A stretch of 64,000 bases of DNA from Acidimicrobiia bacterium (GCA_026002935.1 BPGH01000001.1:669965-733964), one strand, 5' to 3'. Shown: positions 25,258 through 33,974, numbered from the stretch's first letter. Numbers and translations are program-made. Notes: generated by a model from the letters alone, not told the origin.

Positions 25258-26193
25258 TTGGCGAAGGAGCGAGTCGAGCGGGACGAGGAGGATCTCGTCC
25301 GCCTCTACCTGACCGACATCGGGCAGTACCCGCTGCTCACGAAGGACGACGAGGTCCGGCTCGCGCAGCTGATCGAGAACGGCAACGCTGCGCGCGAACA
25401 GCTCCTCGAAGGCAAGGGACTGAGCCCGGCGAAGAAGCGCGAGCTGCGGCGTGCCGCGCGCGAAGGGGAGCAGGCCCAGCGCACGTTCGTCCAGTCCAAC
25501 CTGCGGCTCGTCGTGTCGATCGCGAAGAAGTACCAGGCGTCGGGCCTGCCGCTCCTCGACCTCATCCAGGAGGGCAACCTCGGCCTCATGCACGCCGTCG
25601 AGAAGTTCGACTGGCGCAAGGGCTTCAAGTTCTCGACGTACGCGACCTGGTGGATCCGCCAGGCGATCACCCGCGGCATCGCGAACACCGGTCGCACGAT
25701 CCGGCTGCCGGTGCACGCGGGCGACACGCTCGCGCGTCTCCAGAAGGCCCGCTCGCGCCTCGAGCTCAAGCTCGGCCGGCCGGCCACCCTCTCCGAGCTC
25801 GCCGCCGAGGTCGAGATGCCGGAGGACAAGGTGACCGAGGCGCTGCGCTTCGCGGCCGAGCCCCTGTCGCTCAGCGAACCGTTGCGCGAGGACGGCGACG
25901 CCGAGCTGGGCGACATCGTCGAGGACCGTTCGGCCGAGTCGCCGTTCGAGGTCGCCGCCACCGCGCTGCTGCCCGCCGAGATCGAGAAGCTGCTCGCCCC
26001 GCTCGACGAGCGCGAGCGCCAGATCCTCGCCCTGCGGTTCGGGCTCGACCGCGGCGAGCCGCGCACGCTCGAAGAGGTCGGCGAGTACTTCAACCTCACG
26101 CGCGAGCGCATCCGCCAGATCGAGGCGCGCGCGATGTCGAAGCTGCGCCACCCGTCGGCCGACACGGGTGCGCGCGACCTCCTCGCGGTCTGA
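25258..26193 (+). CDS. Sigma-70 family factor, principal-like (group 1/2)
   Basis: 311 residues lacking region 1.1. Region 1.2 ([12 protein letters not shown]), regions 2.1-2.4 ([38 protein letters not shown]), region 3, and region 4 ([12 protein letters not shown] and T-R-E-R-I-R-Q-I-E) are all present. It should recognise TTGACA/TAnnnT-type promoters like those in this window. TTG 25258 is preferred because GAAGGA (25246-25251) sits 6 nt before it. It may be the housekeeping factor or a HrdB-like paralogue. Confidence 0.92.
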   Translation: MAKERVERDEEDLVRLYLTDIGQYPLLTKDDEVRLAQLIENGNAAREQLLEGKGLSPAKKRELRRAAREGEQAQRTFVQSNLRLVVSIAKKYQASGLPLLDLIQEGNLGLMHAVEKFDWRKGFKFSTYATWWIRQAITRGIANTGRTIRLPVHAGDTLARLQKARSRLELKLGRPATLSELAAEVEMPEDKVTEALRFAAEPLSLSEPLREDGDAELGDIVEDRSAESPFEVAATALLPAEIEKLLAPLDERERQILALRFGLDRGEPRTLEEVGEYFNLTRERIRQIEARAMSKLRHPSADTGARDLLAV

Positions 26194-26257
26194 AGGGGCG
26201 CCGCGCGGCGTCGGGCCCGTGACGTCGCCGGGGACGCACGCGGTGGGGGGGCCGGCG

Positions 26258-27403
26258 ATGGGCGGTGACGACGCGGCCGCCCGCGGGGACGGCGAGCGAG
26301 AGCCGTTCATCGACTTCGTCCGGGCGTTCAGCCTCGTCGTCGTCGTGGTCTGGCACTGGGCGTTCACGATCCTGATCTGGCGCGCCGACGGCCCCCACGC
26401 GTCGAACCCGATCGGGTTCACCCGTGGCATGTGGCTCCTCACCTGGTTGCTCCAGGTGATGCCGCTGTTCTTCTTCGTCGGCGGGTACGCGAACCTGCGC
26501 AGCTACGTGGCGTCGCGCCGGCGCGGGATCCCGACGTCGCGGTTCGTCGCCCGCCGCCTCCGTCGGCTCGTGGTGCCGTCGGTCGGTCTCGCGCTCGCGT
26601 GGGGCGCACTGATGGTCACGGTGCCGGTCCTGTTCGAGGCCCGCTGGATCGGCCGCGCGACGCTGCTCGTGCTCAGCCCGTTGTGGTTCATCGCCGTCTA
26701 CGTGCTGATCGTCGCCCTGTTCCCGCTGTGGTACCGCTTGCACGGGCGCTTCGGCCCGCTCGTCGTCGTGTGGCTCGCCGGGATCGCCGCGATCGTCGAC
26801 ATCGCCCGCTTCGCGCACGACGTGCCGTGGGTGGGCTGGGTGAACATGCTGGCGGTGTGGGGGCTCGCGCACCAGCTCGGGTTCTCCTACGGTGACCTGG
26901 TGCGGATCGGTGACCGCCGCTGGTACGCGACGATGGCGTGGGCGGGGCTGTTCGGTCTGTTCGCGCTCGTGTGGTCGGGCGCGTATCCCGGCTCCATGGT
27001 CGGCGTGCCCGGCGAGCGGTTCTCCAACATGTCGCCGCCGTCGCTCGCGATCGTGGCGCTCGTGTTCTTCCAGGCGGGCGTCGCCCTGCTCGTCCGGCCG
27101 TGGGTGGTCGCGCGCCTGGAGCGACCCGCCTGGGAGCGTGCGAACGCGCTGCTCAACCGGTTCGCGATGCCGCTGTTCCTGTTCCACACGACCGGGTTCG
27201 CGATCGCGCTGACCGTCGGCTACCTGCTGAGCGGCCGCGAGACGTACGCGATCACGCCGACGCCCGAGTGGTGGCTCGGCCGGCCGCTCGCGCTCGTCGG
27301 TCCCTTCGTGGGGACGTTGCCGTTCCTGTGGGCGTACGCGTTGCTCACGCGTCGCCGATCGGCCGCGGAGGTGGCAGGAATCGAACCCACCGGACGGGTC
27401 TGA
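26258..27403 (+). CDS. Membrane acyltransferase (acyltransferase-3 type)
   Basis: 381 residues with about ten membrane segments. The first carries F-I-D-F-V-R-A-F-S-L followed by V-V-V-W-H-W-A, where the His and nearby Arg form the acyltransferase-3 catalytic region. Such enzymes O-acylate sugars, lipids or peptidoglycan from the cytoplasmic side. ATG 26258. Its last 38 bp run antisense through a selenocysteine tRNA, so the C-terminal residues are encoded by the complement of the tRNA acceptor and T arm. Confidence 0.85.
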   Translation: MGGDDAAARGDGEREPFIDFVRAFSLVVVVVWHWAFTILIWRADGPHASNPIGFTRGMWLLTWLLQVMPLFFFVGGYANLRSYVASRRRGIPTSRFVARRLRRLVVPSVGLALAWGALMVTVPVLFEARWIGRATLLVLSPLWFIAVYVLIVALFPLWYRLHGRFGPLVVVWLAGIAAIVDIARFAHDVPWVGWVNMLAVWGLAHQLGFSYGDLVRIGDRRWYATMAWAGLFGLFALVWSGAYPGSMVGVPGERFSNMSPPSLAIVALVFFQAGVALLVRPWVVARLERPAWERANALLNRFAMPLFLFHTTGFAIALTVGYLLSGRETYAITPTPEWWLGRPLALVGPFVGTLPFLWAYALLTRRRSAAEVAGIEPTGRV

Positions 27404-27456
27404 CCCGTCCCACTCGTTTTGAAGACGAGGGGGGCCACCAGACCCCGTTCACCTCC
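27366..27456 (-). tRNA. selC: tRNA-Sec (anticodon TCA)
   Basis: 91 nt on the minus strand. The acceptor pairs GGAGGTG with CACCTCC (27450-27456 and 27367-27373). The anticodon arm is CTCGT-CTTCAAA-ACGAG, giving TCA, which reads UGA. The variable arm is long (GGACGGGT-cag-ACCCGTCC, 8 bp) and the T arm holds GGTTCGATTCC. An extended variable arm with a TCA anticodon is specific to selenocysteine tRNA. CCA is not encoded. No selA, selB or selD is in the window. It implies a UGA-decoding selenoprotein elsewhere in the genome. Confidence 0.93.
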
Positions 27457-27554
27457 GCCGCGGACGGTAGCGAACCGCTCCGCACCGTCGCCCGTGGTGG
27501 GGGCCGGTGCCGATGGGTAGGCTCGCACGACCGGCTCGTCAGGAGGGTCTGCGC

Positions 27555-27629
27555 GTGAAGAAGCTGATTCTGCTCCTCGTCCTCGTCGCCGTCGGCGCGC
27601 TCGTCGCGAAGAAGGTGCGCGACGCCTGA
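27555..27629 (+). CDS. 24-residue membrane microprotein
   Basis: A 24-codon ORF, M-K-K-L-I-L-L-L-V-L-V-A-V-G-A-L-V-A-K-K then V-R-D-A: a single hydrophobic helix between two basic ends. A strong AGGAGG (27541-27546) stands 8 nt before GTG 27555, and TAGGCT at 27518-27523 is a suitable -10. It recalls the short DLW-39-type actinobacterial membrane peptides but is shorter and lacks their C-terminal motif. Confidence 0.6.
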   Translation: MKKLILLLVLVAVGALVAKKVRDA

Positions 27630-27635
27630 CCGACC

Positions 27636-28589
27636 TCAGGGCGCGGCGACGGCCGTCGCGTAGCGCGATGCGAAGAGTGCCGGGTGGCCGCCGGTGTGCC
27701 AGAAGCACACGGTGGCCCCCGGCGCCACCAGACCGGCGCGGATCCACGTGCGCATCGCGGCGAACGCCTTCGCGGTGTAGACCGGGTCGAGCAGCAGGCC
27801 CTCGGTGCGCGCCGCCAGCCGCAACGCGTCCGACGCCTCGGGTGACAGCTCGCCGTATGCGGGTCCGGCGTGGTCGTGGTCGACGACGCAGCGCCCGGTG
27901 CTGCCTCCCGGTCCCGCCGCCTGCGCCGCGAGGCGGGGCACGACGTCGTCGAGGTCGGGACGGGTGCCGACGTCGACCCCCACGACGCGCGGCCCGCTCG
28001 TGCCGAACCCGGCGAGCAGCCCCGCGTGGGTGCCGCCCGAGCCGTCGGCGACGAACACCCAGTCCACGTCCGCGCGCTGGCCCGTCAGCTCCCGTGCCGC
28101 CGCCGCGTACGCGCGCACGCCGGGGGCCGACGCCCCGCCGATCGGGATCGCGTACGGCCTGCGCCCGGATCGCTCGAGCGCCTCGGCCGCGGCCTCGATC
28201 GCCTGCTCGATCTCGTAGTACCCGGTGGCACCGGTGTGCTCGATCGACGCGCCGAGGAGGAGGTCGAGCAGCACGTTGCCCGACGGCACCGGGGGTTCCG
28301 GGCCGGCGAGCACCGCGTGGCAGTCGAGGCCGGCGCGGCGCGCCGCGGCCGCGGTCTGGCGTACGTGGTTGCTCTGCGTCCCGCCCCCGGTGACGAGTAC
28401 GTCGCAGCCGCGCGCGAGCGCGTCGGCCAGCAGGTGGTCGAGCTTGCGCGCCTTGTTGCCGCCGAGCGCGAGGCCGGTCAGGTCGTCACGCTTCACGAGC
28501 AGCTCGACCCCGAGCGCGTCGGACAGCCGGGGTGCACCGTCGAGCGGCGTCGGCGTGTGCGACAGCGGGACGGGCGCGGGGCCGGTCAC
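27636..28589 (-). CDS. PLP-dependent ACC deaminase/D-cysteine desulfhydrase family protein
   Basis: 317 residues of the tryptophan-synthase-beta fold. The PLP lysine is in L-G-G-N-K-A-R-K-L near residue 45, followed by T-G-G-G-T-Q-S-N-H and the phosphate-binding loop D-G-S-G-G-T-H-A-G. The family deaminates 1-aminocyclopropane-1-carboxylate or desulfurates D-cysteine; sequence alone does not decide, and D-cysteine desulfhydrase is more common in bacteria. GTG 28589 overlaps the stop of the HAD gene upstream, so the two are cotranscribed. Its products (2-oxoacids, ammonia) are of the kind RidA protects against. Confidence 0.9.
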   Translation of the reverse strand: MTGPAPVPLSHTPTPLDGAPRLSDALGVELLVKRDDLTGLALGGNKARKLDHLLADALARGCDVLVTGGGTQSNHVRQTAAAARRAGLDCHAVLAGPEPPVPSGNVLLDLLLGASIEHTGATGYYEIEQAIEAAAEALERSGRRPYAIPIGGASAPGVRAYAAAARELTGQRADVDWVFVADGSGGTHAGLLAGFGTSGPRVVGVDVGTRPDLDDVVPRLAAQAAGPGGSTGRCVVDHDHAGPAYGELSPEASDALRLAARTEGLLLDPVYTAKAFAAMRTWIRAGLVAPGATVCFWHTGGHPALFASRYATAVAAP

Positions 28590-29380
28590 CGTCGTGCGCC
28601 GTCGCGCCGGCGCGTCAGTAGGTACACGGCCATGCCGGTGGCGAGCGCCACCACGACGGTGCCGGCCGCGATCGTGGGTCCCCGCGGCGGCACCGGGACA
28701 CGGTCGCGCAGGCGGACCGGGTGCGCGAACGTGCGCACCTCCCAGCCGCGCTCCCGCGCGACGCGCATGAGCTCGCGGTCGGGGTTCACGACCACGGGAT
28801 GGCCGACCAGCTCCAGCATCGGCAGGTCGGTGACCGAGTCCGTGTACGCGTAGGACTGCGCGAGGTCGATGCCCTCGCGCAGCGCCATCTCGCGGATCGC
28901 CTCCGCCTTGTGCGGGCCGTACGCGTAGAAGTCGAGCTCGCCCGTGTAACGCCCCTGCTCGTCGACGCGGGCCCGGGTCGCGATCACGTCGTCGACGCCG
29001 AGGTACTCGCCGATCGCCTGCACGGTCTCGATCGGCGACGACGAGATGATGACGGTCTTGCGCCCCGCGCGGCGGTGCTCCTCGATCAGCTCGAGCGCCT
29101 CCGCGTAGATCACCGGCGTGATCACCTGGTCGAGGGTCTCGCGCACGATCTCCTCGACACGGGCGCGGTCCCATCCCTTGGTGAGCGCGAGCATCGCCTC
29201 GCGCATCCGTTCCATCTTCTCCTCGTCGGCGCCGACGAGCATGTAGACGAACTGCGCGTAGATGCCGCGCGCGATCGTCCGCTTCGAGATCAGTCCCTCG
29301 CGGTAGAACGGGCGGCCGAGCGCCATGACCGAGCTCGTCGCGATGATCGTCTTGTCGAGGTCGAAGAACGCGGCCTCCAC
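28586..29380 (-). CDS. HAD-IB family phosphatase with C-terminal membrane anchor
   Basis: 264 residues. The nucleophile motif is F-F-D-L-D-K-T near the N-terminus, then I-I-S-S-S-P (motif II), a conserved K, and Y-T-D-S-V-T-D-L-P-M-L (motif III), as in SerB-like phosphatases. The last ~35 residues form a hydrophobic helix with a basic end, anchoring it in the membrane. M. tuberculosis has such a gene (Rv3661) at the same place beside the tad locus, so the pairing is old. GTG 29380, TACCCT 7 nt before. Confidence 0.9.
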   Translation of the reverse strand: MEAAFFDLDKTIIATSSVMALGRPFYREGLISKRTIARGIYAQFVYMLVGADEEKMERMREAMLALTKGWDRARVEEIVRETLDQVITPVIYAEALELIEEHRRAGRKTVIISSSPIETVQAIGEYLGVDDVIATRARVDEQGRYTGELDFYAYGPHKAEAIREMALREGIDLAQSYAYTDSVTDLPMLELVGHPVVVNPDRELMRVARERGWEVRTFAHPVRLRDRVPVPPRGPTIAAGTVVVALATGMAVYLLTRRRDGARR

Positions 29381-29387
29381 GCCCGCC

Positions 29388-29393
29388 AGGGTA
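29388..29393 (-). promoter_or_regulatory. -10 hexamer TACCCT of leaderless HAD gene
   Basis: On the minus strand TACCCT ends 7 nt before GTG 29380. Confidence 0.4.
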
Positions 29394-29408
29394 GGAGTGC
29401 CCCGACCC

Positions 29409-29437
29409 TTGACGCGTGCACCGTGACGGCATAGGTT
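29409..29437 (+). promoter_or_regulatory. Promoter of the tad pilus operon
   Basis: TTGACG (29409-29414), a 17-nt spacer and TAGGTT (29432-29437) give a near-ideal promoter, with a leader of roughly 80 nt before the first tad gene. Confidence 0.6.
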
Positions 29438-29522
29438 CGCCCTGCTTCCCCTCGCCCTTCCCCGGCGGTCGTCGCGCACCCGCGCCGCCGCAGGATCGTC
29501 GTCCCGACGTGGGGAGGGGTTC

Positions 29523-30218
29523 GTGCTCACGTGCTTCTGGTCGCCGAAGGGCGGCTCCGGTACCTCCGTCGTCACCGCCGCCGTCGCACTCGTCGCCGCG
29601 CGCGACGGCGCGACCCGGCTGGCCGATCTGGTGGGCGACCAGCCGGCGGTGCTGGGCGCGGCGTCCGACCCGCCAACCGGGATGCGCGAGTGGCTGCGGG
29701 TCGGGGTCGACGCGCCGGTCGACGCGCTCGACCGCCTGTCGGTGGAGATCGTCCCGGGCGTGACGCTCCTCCCGGCCGGCCGGGCCCCCATCGGCGACGT
29801 CGCGCCCGAGGCGGGCGCCGCGCTGGCGACGGCGTTGCGCGACGACCCGCGTCCCACGCTCGCCGACGTCGGGGTGCCGGGGTCGTCCGCCGCGGAGGCG
29901 ATGCTGGAGGTCGCCGACGCGAGCGTCCTCGTGGTGCGCGGCTGCTACGTCGCGCTGCGCCGCGCCGTGCGGATGGCGCCCACGGCGCGGGCGCACGGTG
30001 TGGTGCTGGTCGAGGAGCCGGGGCGCGCGCTGGGCGCGCGCGAGGTGGGCGACGTGCTCGGGCTCCCCGTGCTGGCGAGGGTCCCCGTGCGGTCGCAGAC
30101 GGCGCGCGTCGTCGACGCGGGCGTGCTCCCGACGCGGCTCCCCGAGCAGCTCGCCAGGCCGGCACGCCAGGTGCTCGCCCGTCTCGGCGGGGCCGGTCAC
30201 GAGGGCCGGGCGGCGTGA
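29523..30218 (+). CDS. TadZ/CpaE-like MinD-family ATPase (Ssd-like)
   Basis: 231 residues. The start has a MinD-type deviant P-loop (S-P-K-G-G-S-G-T-S) in which the final lysine/threonine pair is altered, as in many TadZ/CpaE proteins that localise the pilus machine at the pole without strong ATPase activity. A later D-V-G-V-P-G-S-S resembles the MinD switch segment. It is the first gene of the tad operon, and its TGA overlaps the GTG of the ATPase gene. GTG 29523. Confidence 0.82.
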   Translation: MLTCFWSPKGGSGTSVVTAAVALVAARDGATRLADLVGDQPAVLGAASDPPTGMREWLRVGVDAPVDALDRLSVEIVPGVTLLPAGRAPIGDVAPEAGAALATALRDDPRPTLADVGVPGSSAAEAMLEVADASVLVVRGCYVALRRAVRMAPTARAHGVVLVEEPGRALGAREVGDVLGLPVLARVPVRSQTARVVDAGVLPTRLPEQLARPARQVLARLGGAGHEGRAA

Positions 30219-31390
30219 ACGCAACCGCGCAGCGCCTGCGCACCTCGGTGCACCGCCGGCTGCTCTCGGCGCCCGTCGACCCGCGCGCGATGGGCCGAGC
30301 GGAGCTGCGCGCCCACCTGGAGCTGCTCGTGCGCGACGAGGCGCCGCTGTGCCCGCCGGCCGAGGCGGCGGCCGTCGTCGACGCGCTGGTCGACGAGGTC
30401 GGGGGCCTGGGTCCGTTGGAGGCCTGGTGCGCCGACCCCACGGTGAGCGAGATCATGGTCAACGGACCCAATCGCGCCTACGTCGAGCGGGAGGGCCGGC
30501 TCGAACCGATCGACCTCCCGCTCGACGCCGCGGCGATCGCCCGGCTCGCCGGGCGAATCGTCGGCCCGCTCGGGCTCCGCCTCGACCACGCGTCGCCGAT
30601 GGTCGACGCGCGGCTCCCCGACGGGTCGCGGGTCCACGCCGTGCTCCCCCCGCTCGCCCCCGACGGCCCGTGCCTGACGATCCGGCGGTTCGTCGCGCGC
30701 GACGCCGACCTCGACGCGTTCGGGCTCGGCGAGCACGACGCGGCGCGGCTGCGCGCGCTCGTGCGTGCCGGGTGGAACCTCCTCGTCGCCGGCGGCACGA
30801 GCGCGGGCAAGACGACGCTTTGCAACGCGCTCGCCCGCGCGGTCGACCCCGGTGAGCGGATCGTGACCATCGAGGAGACGGCGGAGCTCCGCCTGGCCCA
30901 GCCGCACGTGGTGCGGCTGGAGGCCCGCCCGGCGAACGCCGAGGGCGTCGGTGCGGTGTCGGTGCGCGACCTCGTCCGCGCCGCGCTGCGGATGCGGCCC
31001 GACCGCCTGATCGTGGGGGAGGTGCGCGGCGGCGAGGCCCTCGACATGCTCCAGGCCGTCAACACGGGCCATGACGGGTCGCTGTCGACCGTGCACGCCA
31101 ACGGGCCGGCCGAGGCGCTCGTGCGGCTCGAGACGCTCGCGATGTTCGCGGGCGCGGGCCTGCCGGTCGAGGCGATCCGCAACCAGATCGCCGCCGGGAT
31201 CGACGGGGTGGTCCACGTCGGGCGCGACGGGTCCGGCCGGCGTTGCGTGCTCGCCGTCGCCGAGGTCGATTCCGACGGCCGCGGGGTCCGGACGCTGCTG
31301 CGGCGCGAACGCGACCGCGTCGTGCAGGTCGGCGTGCCGCGGCGGCCGGCGCGCCGGTCGGCGGACGCGGGCGAGGTGTGGGCGGGGTGA
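30215..31390 (+). CDS. tadA: CpaF/TadA-type secretion ATPase
   Basis: 391 residues of the type II/IV secretion ATPase family that powers Flp pilus assembly. The N-terminal domain has D-P-T-V-S-E-I-M-V-N-G. The Walker A is G-G-T-S-A-G-K-T-T-L (about residues 191-200), followed by the Asp box E-E-T-A-E-L, Walker B/His box R-P-D-R-L-I-V-G-E-V-R-G-G-E, and G-H-D-G-S-L-S-T-V-H-A-N. GTG 30215 overlaps the preceding stop, and its own stop overlaps tadB. Confidence 0.95.
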   Translation: MNATAQRLRTSVHRRLLSAPVDPRAMGRAELRAHLELLVRDEAPLCPPAEAAAVVDALVDEVGGLGPLEAWCADPTVSEIMVNGPNRAYVEREGRLEPIDLPLDAAAIARLAGRIVGPLGLRLDHASPMVDARLPDGSRVHAVLPPLAPDGPCLTIRRFVARDADLDAFGLGEHDAARLRALVRAGWNLLVAGGTSAGKTTLCNALARAVDPGERIVTIEETAELRLAQPHVVRLEARPANAEGVGAVSVRDLVRAALRMRPDRLIVGEVRGGEALDMLQAVNTGHDGSLSTVHANGPAEALVRLETLAMFAGAGLPVEAIRNQIAAGIDGVVHVGRDGSGRRCVLAVAEVDSDGRGVRTLLRRERDRVVQVGVPRRPARRSADAGEVWAG

Positions 31391-32256
31391 GCACGGTGCT
31401 CGTGGCGTGCGCGGGAGGGGGTGCGGCGTGGTGGCTCGCCCGCCGGGCCGCGCGCCTGCGCGTGCTCGACCGGGTCCCCCGGCGGCTCGACCGGCGCCGC
31501 GCCCTCCCCGAGCCGTACCGCACGCGCCTCGCGGCCCGGCTCGCCGACGCCGGGTTCCGGGCCGCGCCGGAGGAGGCCGTGCAGGCCTGGTTGCTCGCGG
31601 CGGCGTCGGCGGCACTCGTGTGCCTGCCGCTCGGGCCGCTGTTCGTGGGGGCGGCGCCCCTCGCCGTCGTGGCGGGCGGGCCGGCCCTCCTGGGGGCGCG
31701 GGCCCGGTCGCGGGCGCGGCTCGCCGCGGCCGCGGTGCCAGCCGTGCTCGACCGCGTGGCCTCGGAGCTGCGGGCCGGCGGCACCGTCGCGAGCGGTCTC
31801 GCGCGCGTCGCGGAGGAGGGCGGGCCGCTCGCGGCCGACCTCGCCCGGCTCGAGGCGCGTGTCGGGCTCGGCGCGTCGCTGCCCGAGGCGCTCCGGGAGA
31901 TGGTGCACGAGCGCCCGGTCGCCGGGGTGCCCGCCGCGGCCGGCGCACTCGCGCTCGCCCACGAGGTCGGCGGCCGCGCGGCGAACGCGCTCGAGGGGCT
32001 CGCGACGTCCCTTCGGGAGCGGCTCGGCGTCGTCGCCGAGGTGCGCGCCCTGTCGGCGCAGGGGCGGGCGTCGGCCCTGGTCGTCGGGCTCGGTCCCGTC
32101 GTGTACCTCGGGTTCTCGGCGCTCACCGACCCGCGTGCGCTGCGCTCGCTGGTGGAGCACCCGCTCGGGCGGGCGTGCGCCGCGGCCGGGATCCTGCTCG
32201 AGCTGGCGGGCGCGTGGTGGATGCGCAGGATCCTCGCGTGGGCGGAGCCGGCATGA
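31387..32256 (+). CDS. tadB: TadB-like type II secretion F-family membrane protein
   Basis: 289 residues. Hydrophobic segments at the N-terminus, near residues 75-100 and at the C-terminus flank a cytoplasmic helical T2SSF-type domain (L-R-A-G-G-T-V-A-S-G-L near residue 135 and E-V-G-G-R-A-A-N-A-L near 195). It forms the inner-membrane platform with TadC. GTG 31387 overlaps the upstream TGA; downstream ATGA overlap with tadC. Confidence 0.9.
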   Translation: MSTVLVACAGGGAAWWLARRAARLRVLDRVPRRLDRRRALPEPYRTRLAARLADAGFRAAPEEAVQAWLLAAASAALVCLPLGPLFVGAAPLAVVAGGPALLGARARSRARLAAAAVPAVLDRVASELRAGGTVASGLARVAEEGGPLAADLARLEARVGLGASLPEALREMVHERPVAGVPAAAGALALAHEVGGRAANALEGLATSLRERLGVVAEVRALSAQGRASALVVGLGPVVYLGFSALTDPRALRSLVEHPLGRACAAAGILLELAGAWWMRRILAWAEPA

Positions 32257-32945
32257 GCACGGTCGTGATCGCGCTCGCCTGGGGGGCGCTCGCGGGCCTG
32301 ACCGTCGCACGCGTCGCCGGCCGGGCCGTGGTCGCGGTGCGGTTGCGGGCGGTGCGCCCGCGCGCGCGGGCGGGGCGCCCGGCGGGGCCGCGGCGGCTCG
32401 CGGCGCACCTGCACGCCCGGTGGCGGGACCGGCTGCGCCACCCGGGCCTGCGCGTCGTCGGCCGGGTCGCGGGCGCACCCGTGCGCCTGGCGCGGGAGCG
32501 CCGCCGGCGCGAGGCCGTGCTCGCGGAGGTGCCGGTCGTCGTCGACCTGGTCGGGGTGGCCGTCGCCGCCGGGTGCACGCCCTACCGCGCGGTGGCCGTC
32601 GCGGCCCGCTGGAGCCCGCCGCGGGTCGCGCCCGTGCTCGAGCGGGTCGTCCAGGTCGCGGACCTCGGTGCCGGCTTCGGGCGCGCCCTGCGCGTCGCCG
32701 GCCGCGCGGTGCCCGAGCTGCACGCGCTCACCGAGGCGTTGCGCGTCAGCTCGGAGCTGGGTTCACCGGCGGGCCCCGCGCTCGCCCGGGTCGCAGCCGA
32801 GGTGCGGGCCGACGTCCGGCGCCGCGCCGAGGCTCGTGCGCGCACCGTCCCGGTGCGCCTGCTCTTCCCCCTCGTCTTCTGTGTGCTCCCGGCGTTCGTG
32901 TTGCTCACCGTCGTGCCCGCGCTGCTGGCCGGCACGACGCGCTGA
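32253..32945 (+). CDS. tadC: TadC-like type II secretion F-family membrane protein
   Basis: 230 residues, the second platform protein. A first membrane helix is followed by a long basic loop, the T2SSF core (V-A-V-A-A-G-C-T-P-Y-R-A-V and S-E-L-G-S-P-A-G-P-A-L), and a C-terminal helix L-F-P-L-V-F-C-V-L-P-A-F. ATG 32253 overlaps the tadB stop. Confidence 0.88.
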   Translation: MSTVVIALAWGALAGLTVARVAGRAVVAVRLRAVRPRARAGRPAGPRRLAAHLHARWRDRLRHPGLRVVGRVAGAPVRLARERRRREAVLAEVPVVVDLVGVAVAAGCTPYRAVAVAARWSPPRVAPVLERVVQVADLGAGFGRALRVAGRAVPELHALTEALRVSSELGSPAGPALARVAAEVRADVRRRAEARARTVPVRLLFPLVFCVLPAFVLLTVVPALLAGTTR

Positions 32946-32980
32946 TCGACACCCGCCGGGCCGACTCTCGGAGGTTGAAC

Positions 32981-33184
32981 GTGCCGGATGTCTTCCTGCG
33001 CCTGTGGATCAGTGCGCGCCAACGGCTGGTGCAGCTCGGCGAGCGGGGTCAGTCGACCGCCGAGTACGCGCTGGTGATGATCGCGGTCGCCGCGATCGCG
33101 GGGCTCGTGCTCACGTGGGCGACCAAGACCAACATGATCTCGAAGCTGTTCAACACGGTCATCGACAAGATCATCCCCGGCTAG
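32981..33184 (+). CDS. Flp-type pilin (DUF4244)
   Basis: 67 residues. After a short basic leader comes R-G-Q-S-T-A-E-Y-A-L-V-M-I-A-V-A-A-I, the Flp prepilin signature with the conserved Glu and Tyr, then a single hydrophobic helix and a short polar end. It should be the structural subunit. GTG 32981 is set by GGAGG (32970-32974), the strongest ribosome-binding site in the operon, fitting the high expression needed for a pilin. No prepilin peptidase gene is in the window. Confidence 0.9.
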   Translation: MPDVFLRLWISARQRLVQLGERGQSTAEYALVMIAVAAIAGLVLTWATKTNMISKLFNTVIDKIIPG

Positions 33185-33186
33185 CC

Positions 33187-33585
33187 GTGGCGAGCCGGCT
33201 CCGGGCCGGTCGGGGTGCGCGCGCGGGCGCGCACCCCGAGTCCGGCCAGACGACGGCCGAGCTCGCGCTGCTCGTGCCGGTGTTCGTGTTCTTCGTGTTG
33301 CTGCTCGTGCAGATCGGCCTGGTGGTCCGTGACCACGTCCTCGTCGTGAACGCGGCACGGGAGGCGGCGCGGGAGGCGGCGGTCGACGCCGGCCACGGGC
33401 GCGTCGAGGGCGCGGCCCGTGACGTGCTCGGCGGCGTCGACGTCGACGTCGACCGCGGTTCGCGTGTCGGCGACCGTGTCGTGGTCGTCGCCCGCTACGC
33501 GTCGCCGACCGACGTCCCGCTGGTCGGCGGCGTGCTCCCCGACGTCGACCTGCGGGCCCGGGTCGTCACGAGGCGCGAGCGATGA
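33187..33585 (+). CDS. tadE: TadE-like minor pseudopilin
   Basis: 132 residues. A basic start is followed by E-S-G-Q-T-T-A-E-L-A-L-L-V-P-V-F and a long hydrophobic helix, the TadE signature, then R-E-A-A-R-E-A-A and a beta-rich extracellular part. TadE/TadF proteins are minor components of Flp pili. It starts with GTG 2 nt after the pilin stop and overlaps the next gene. Confidence 0.88.
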   Translation: MASRLRAGRGARAGAHPESGQTTAELALLVPVFVFFVLLLVQIGLVVRDHVLVVNAAREAAREAAVDAGHGRVEGAARDVLGGVDVDVDRGSRVGDRVVVVARYASPTDVPLVGGVLPDVDLRARVVTRRER

Positions 33586-33974
33586 CGGCGCGGCCTCGGG
33601 CGCGCGACGAGCGCGGCGCGATGACCGTGCTCACGACCGCCTACGTCGCGCTGGCGGTCGCCATCGCGATCGGGCTCACCCGGGTGGGTGCGGCCACGGT
33701 GCTCCAGGCGAGGGCGCAGGCCGCCGCCGACGTCGCGGCGCTCGCCGCGGCCGACGAGCTCGCACGGGGACGCGGCAACGACGCGGCGCGGCGGGCGGCG
33801 GCGGCCGTCGCCGCCGACAACGGGGCCCACCTCGTGCGGTGCTGGTGCGAGACGACCTTCGCCGAGGTGCAGGTCGCGCTCGACGGCCCCGACGTGCTCG
33901 GCTTCCCGCGCGACCCCTCGGCGCGTGCCCGCGCCGAGGTCGACTTCACGCGCGCGCGGCCACCCGGTCCATGA
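33582..33974 (+). CDS. TadG/Rv3654c-like secreted protein of the tad locus
   Basis: 130 residues. The beginning D-E-R-G-A-M-T-V-L and the hydrophobic helix Y-V-A-L-A-V-A-I-A-I-G resemble TadG-type N-termini; then Q-A-A-A-D-V-A-A-L-A-A-A, typical of these proteins. A single C-W-C motif occurs in the short extracellular part. It ends the operon, overlapping the start codon region of the preceding gene and, by 29 bp, the 3' end of the convergent helicase gene. Confidence 0.8.
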   Translation: MTARPRARDERGAMTVLTTAYVALAVAIAIGLTRVGAATVLQARAQAAADVAALAAADELARGRGNDAARRAAAAVAADNGAHLVRCWCETTFAEVQVALDGPDVLGFPRDPSARARAEVDFTRARPPGP

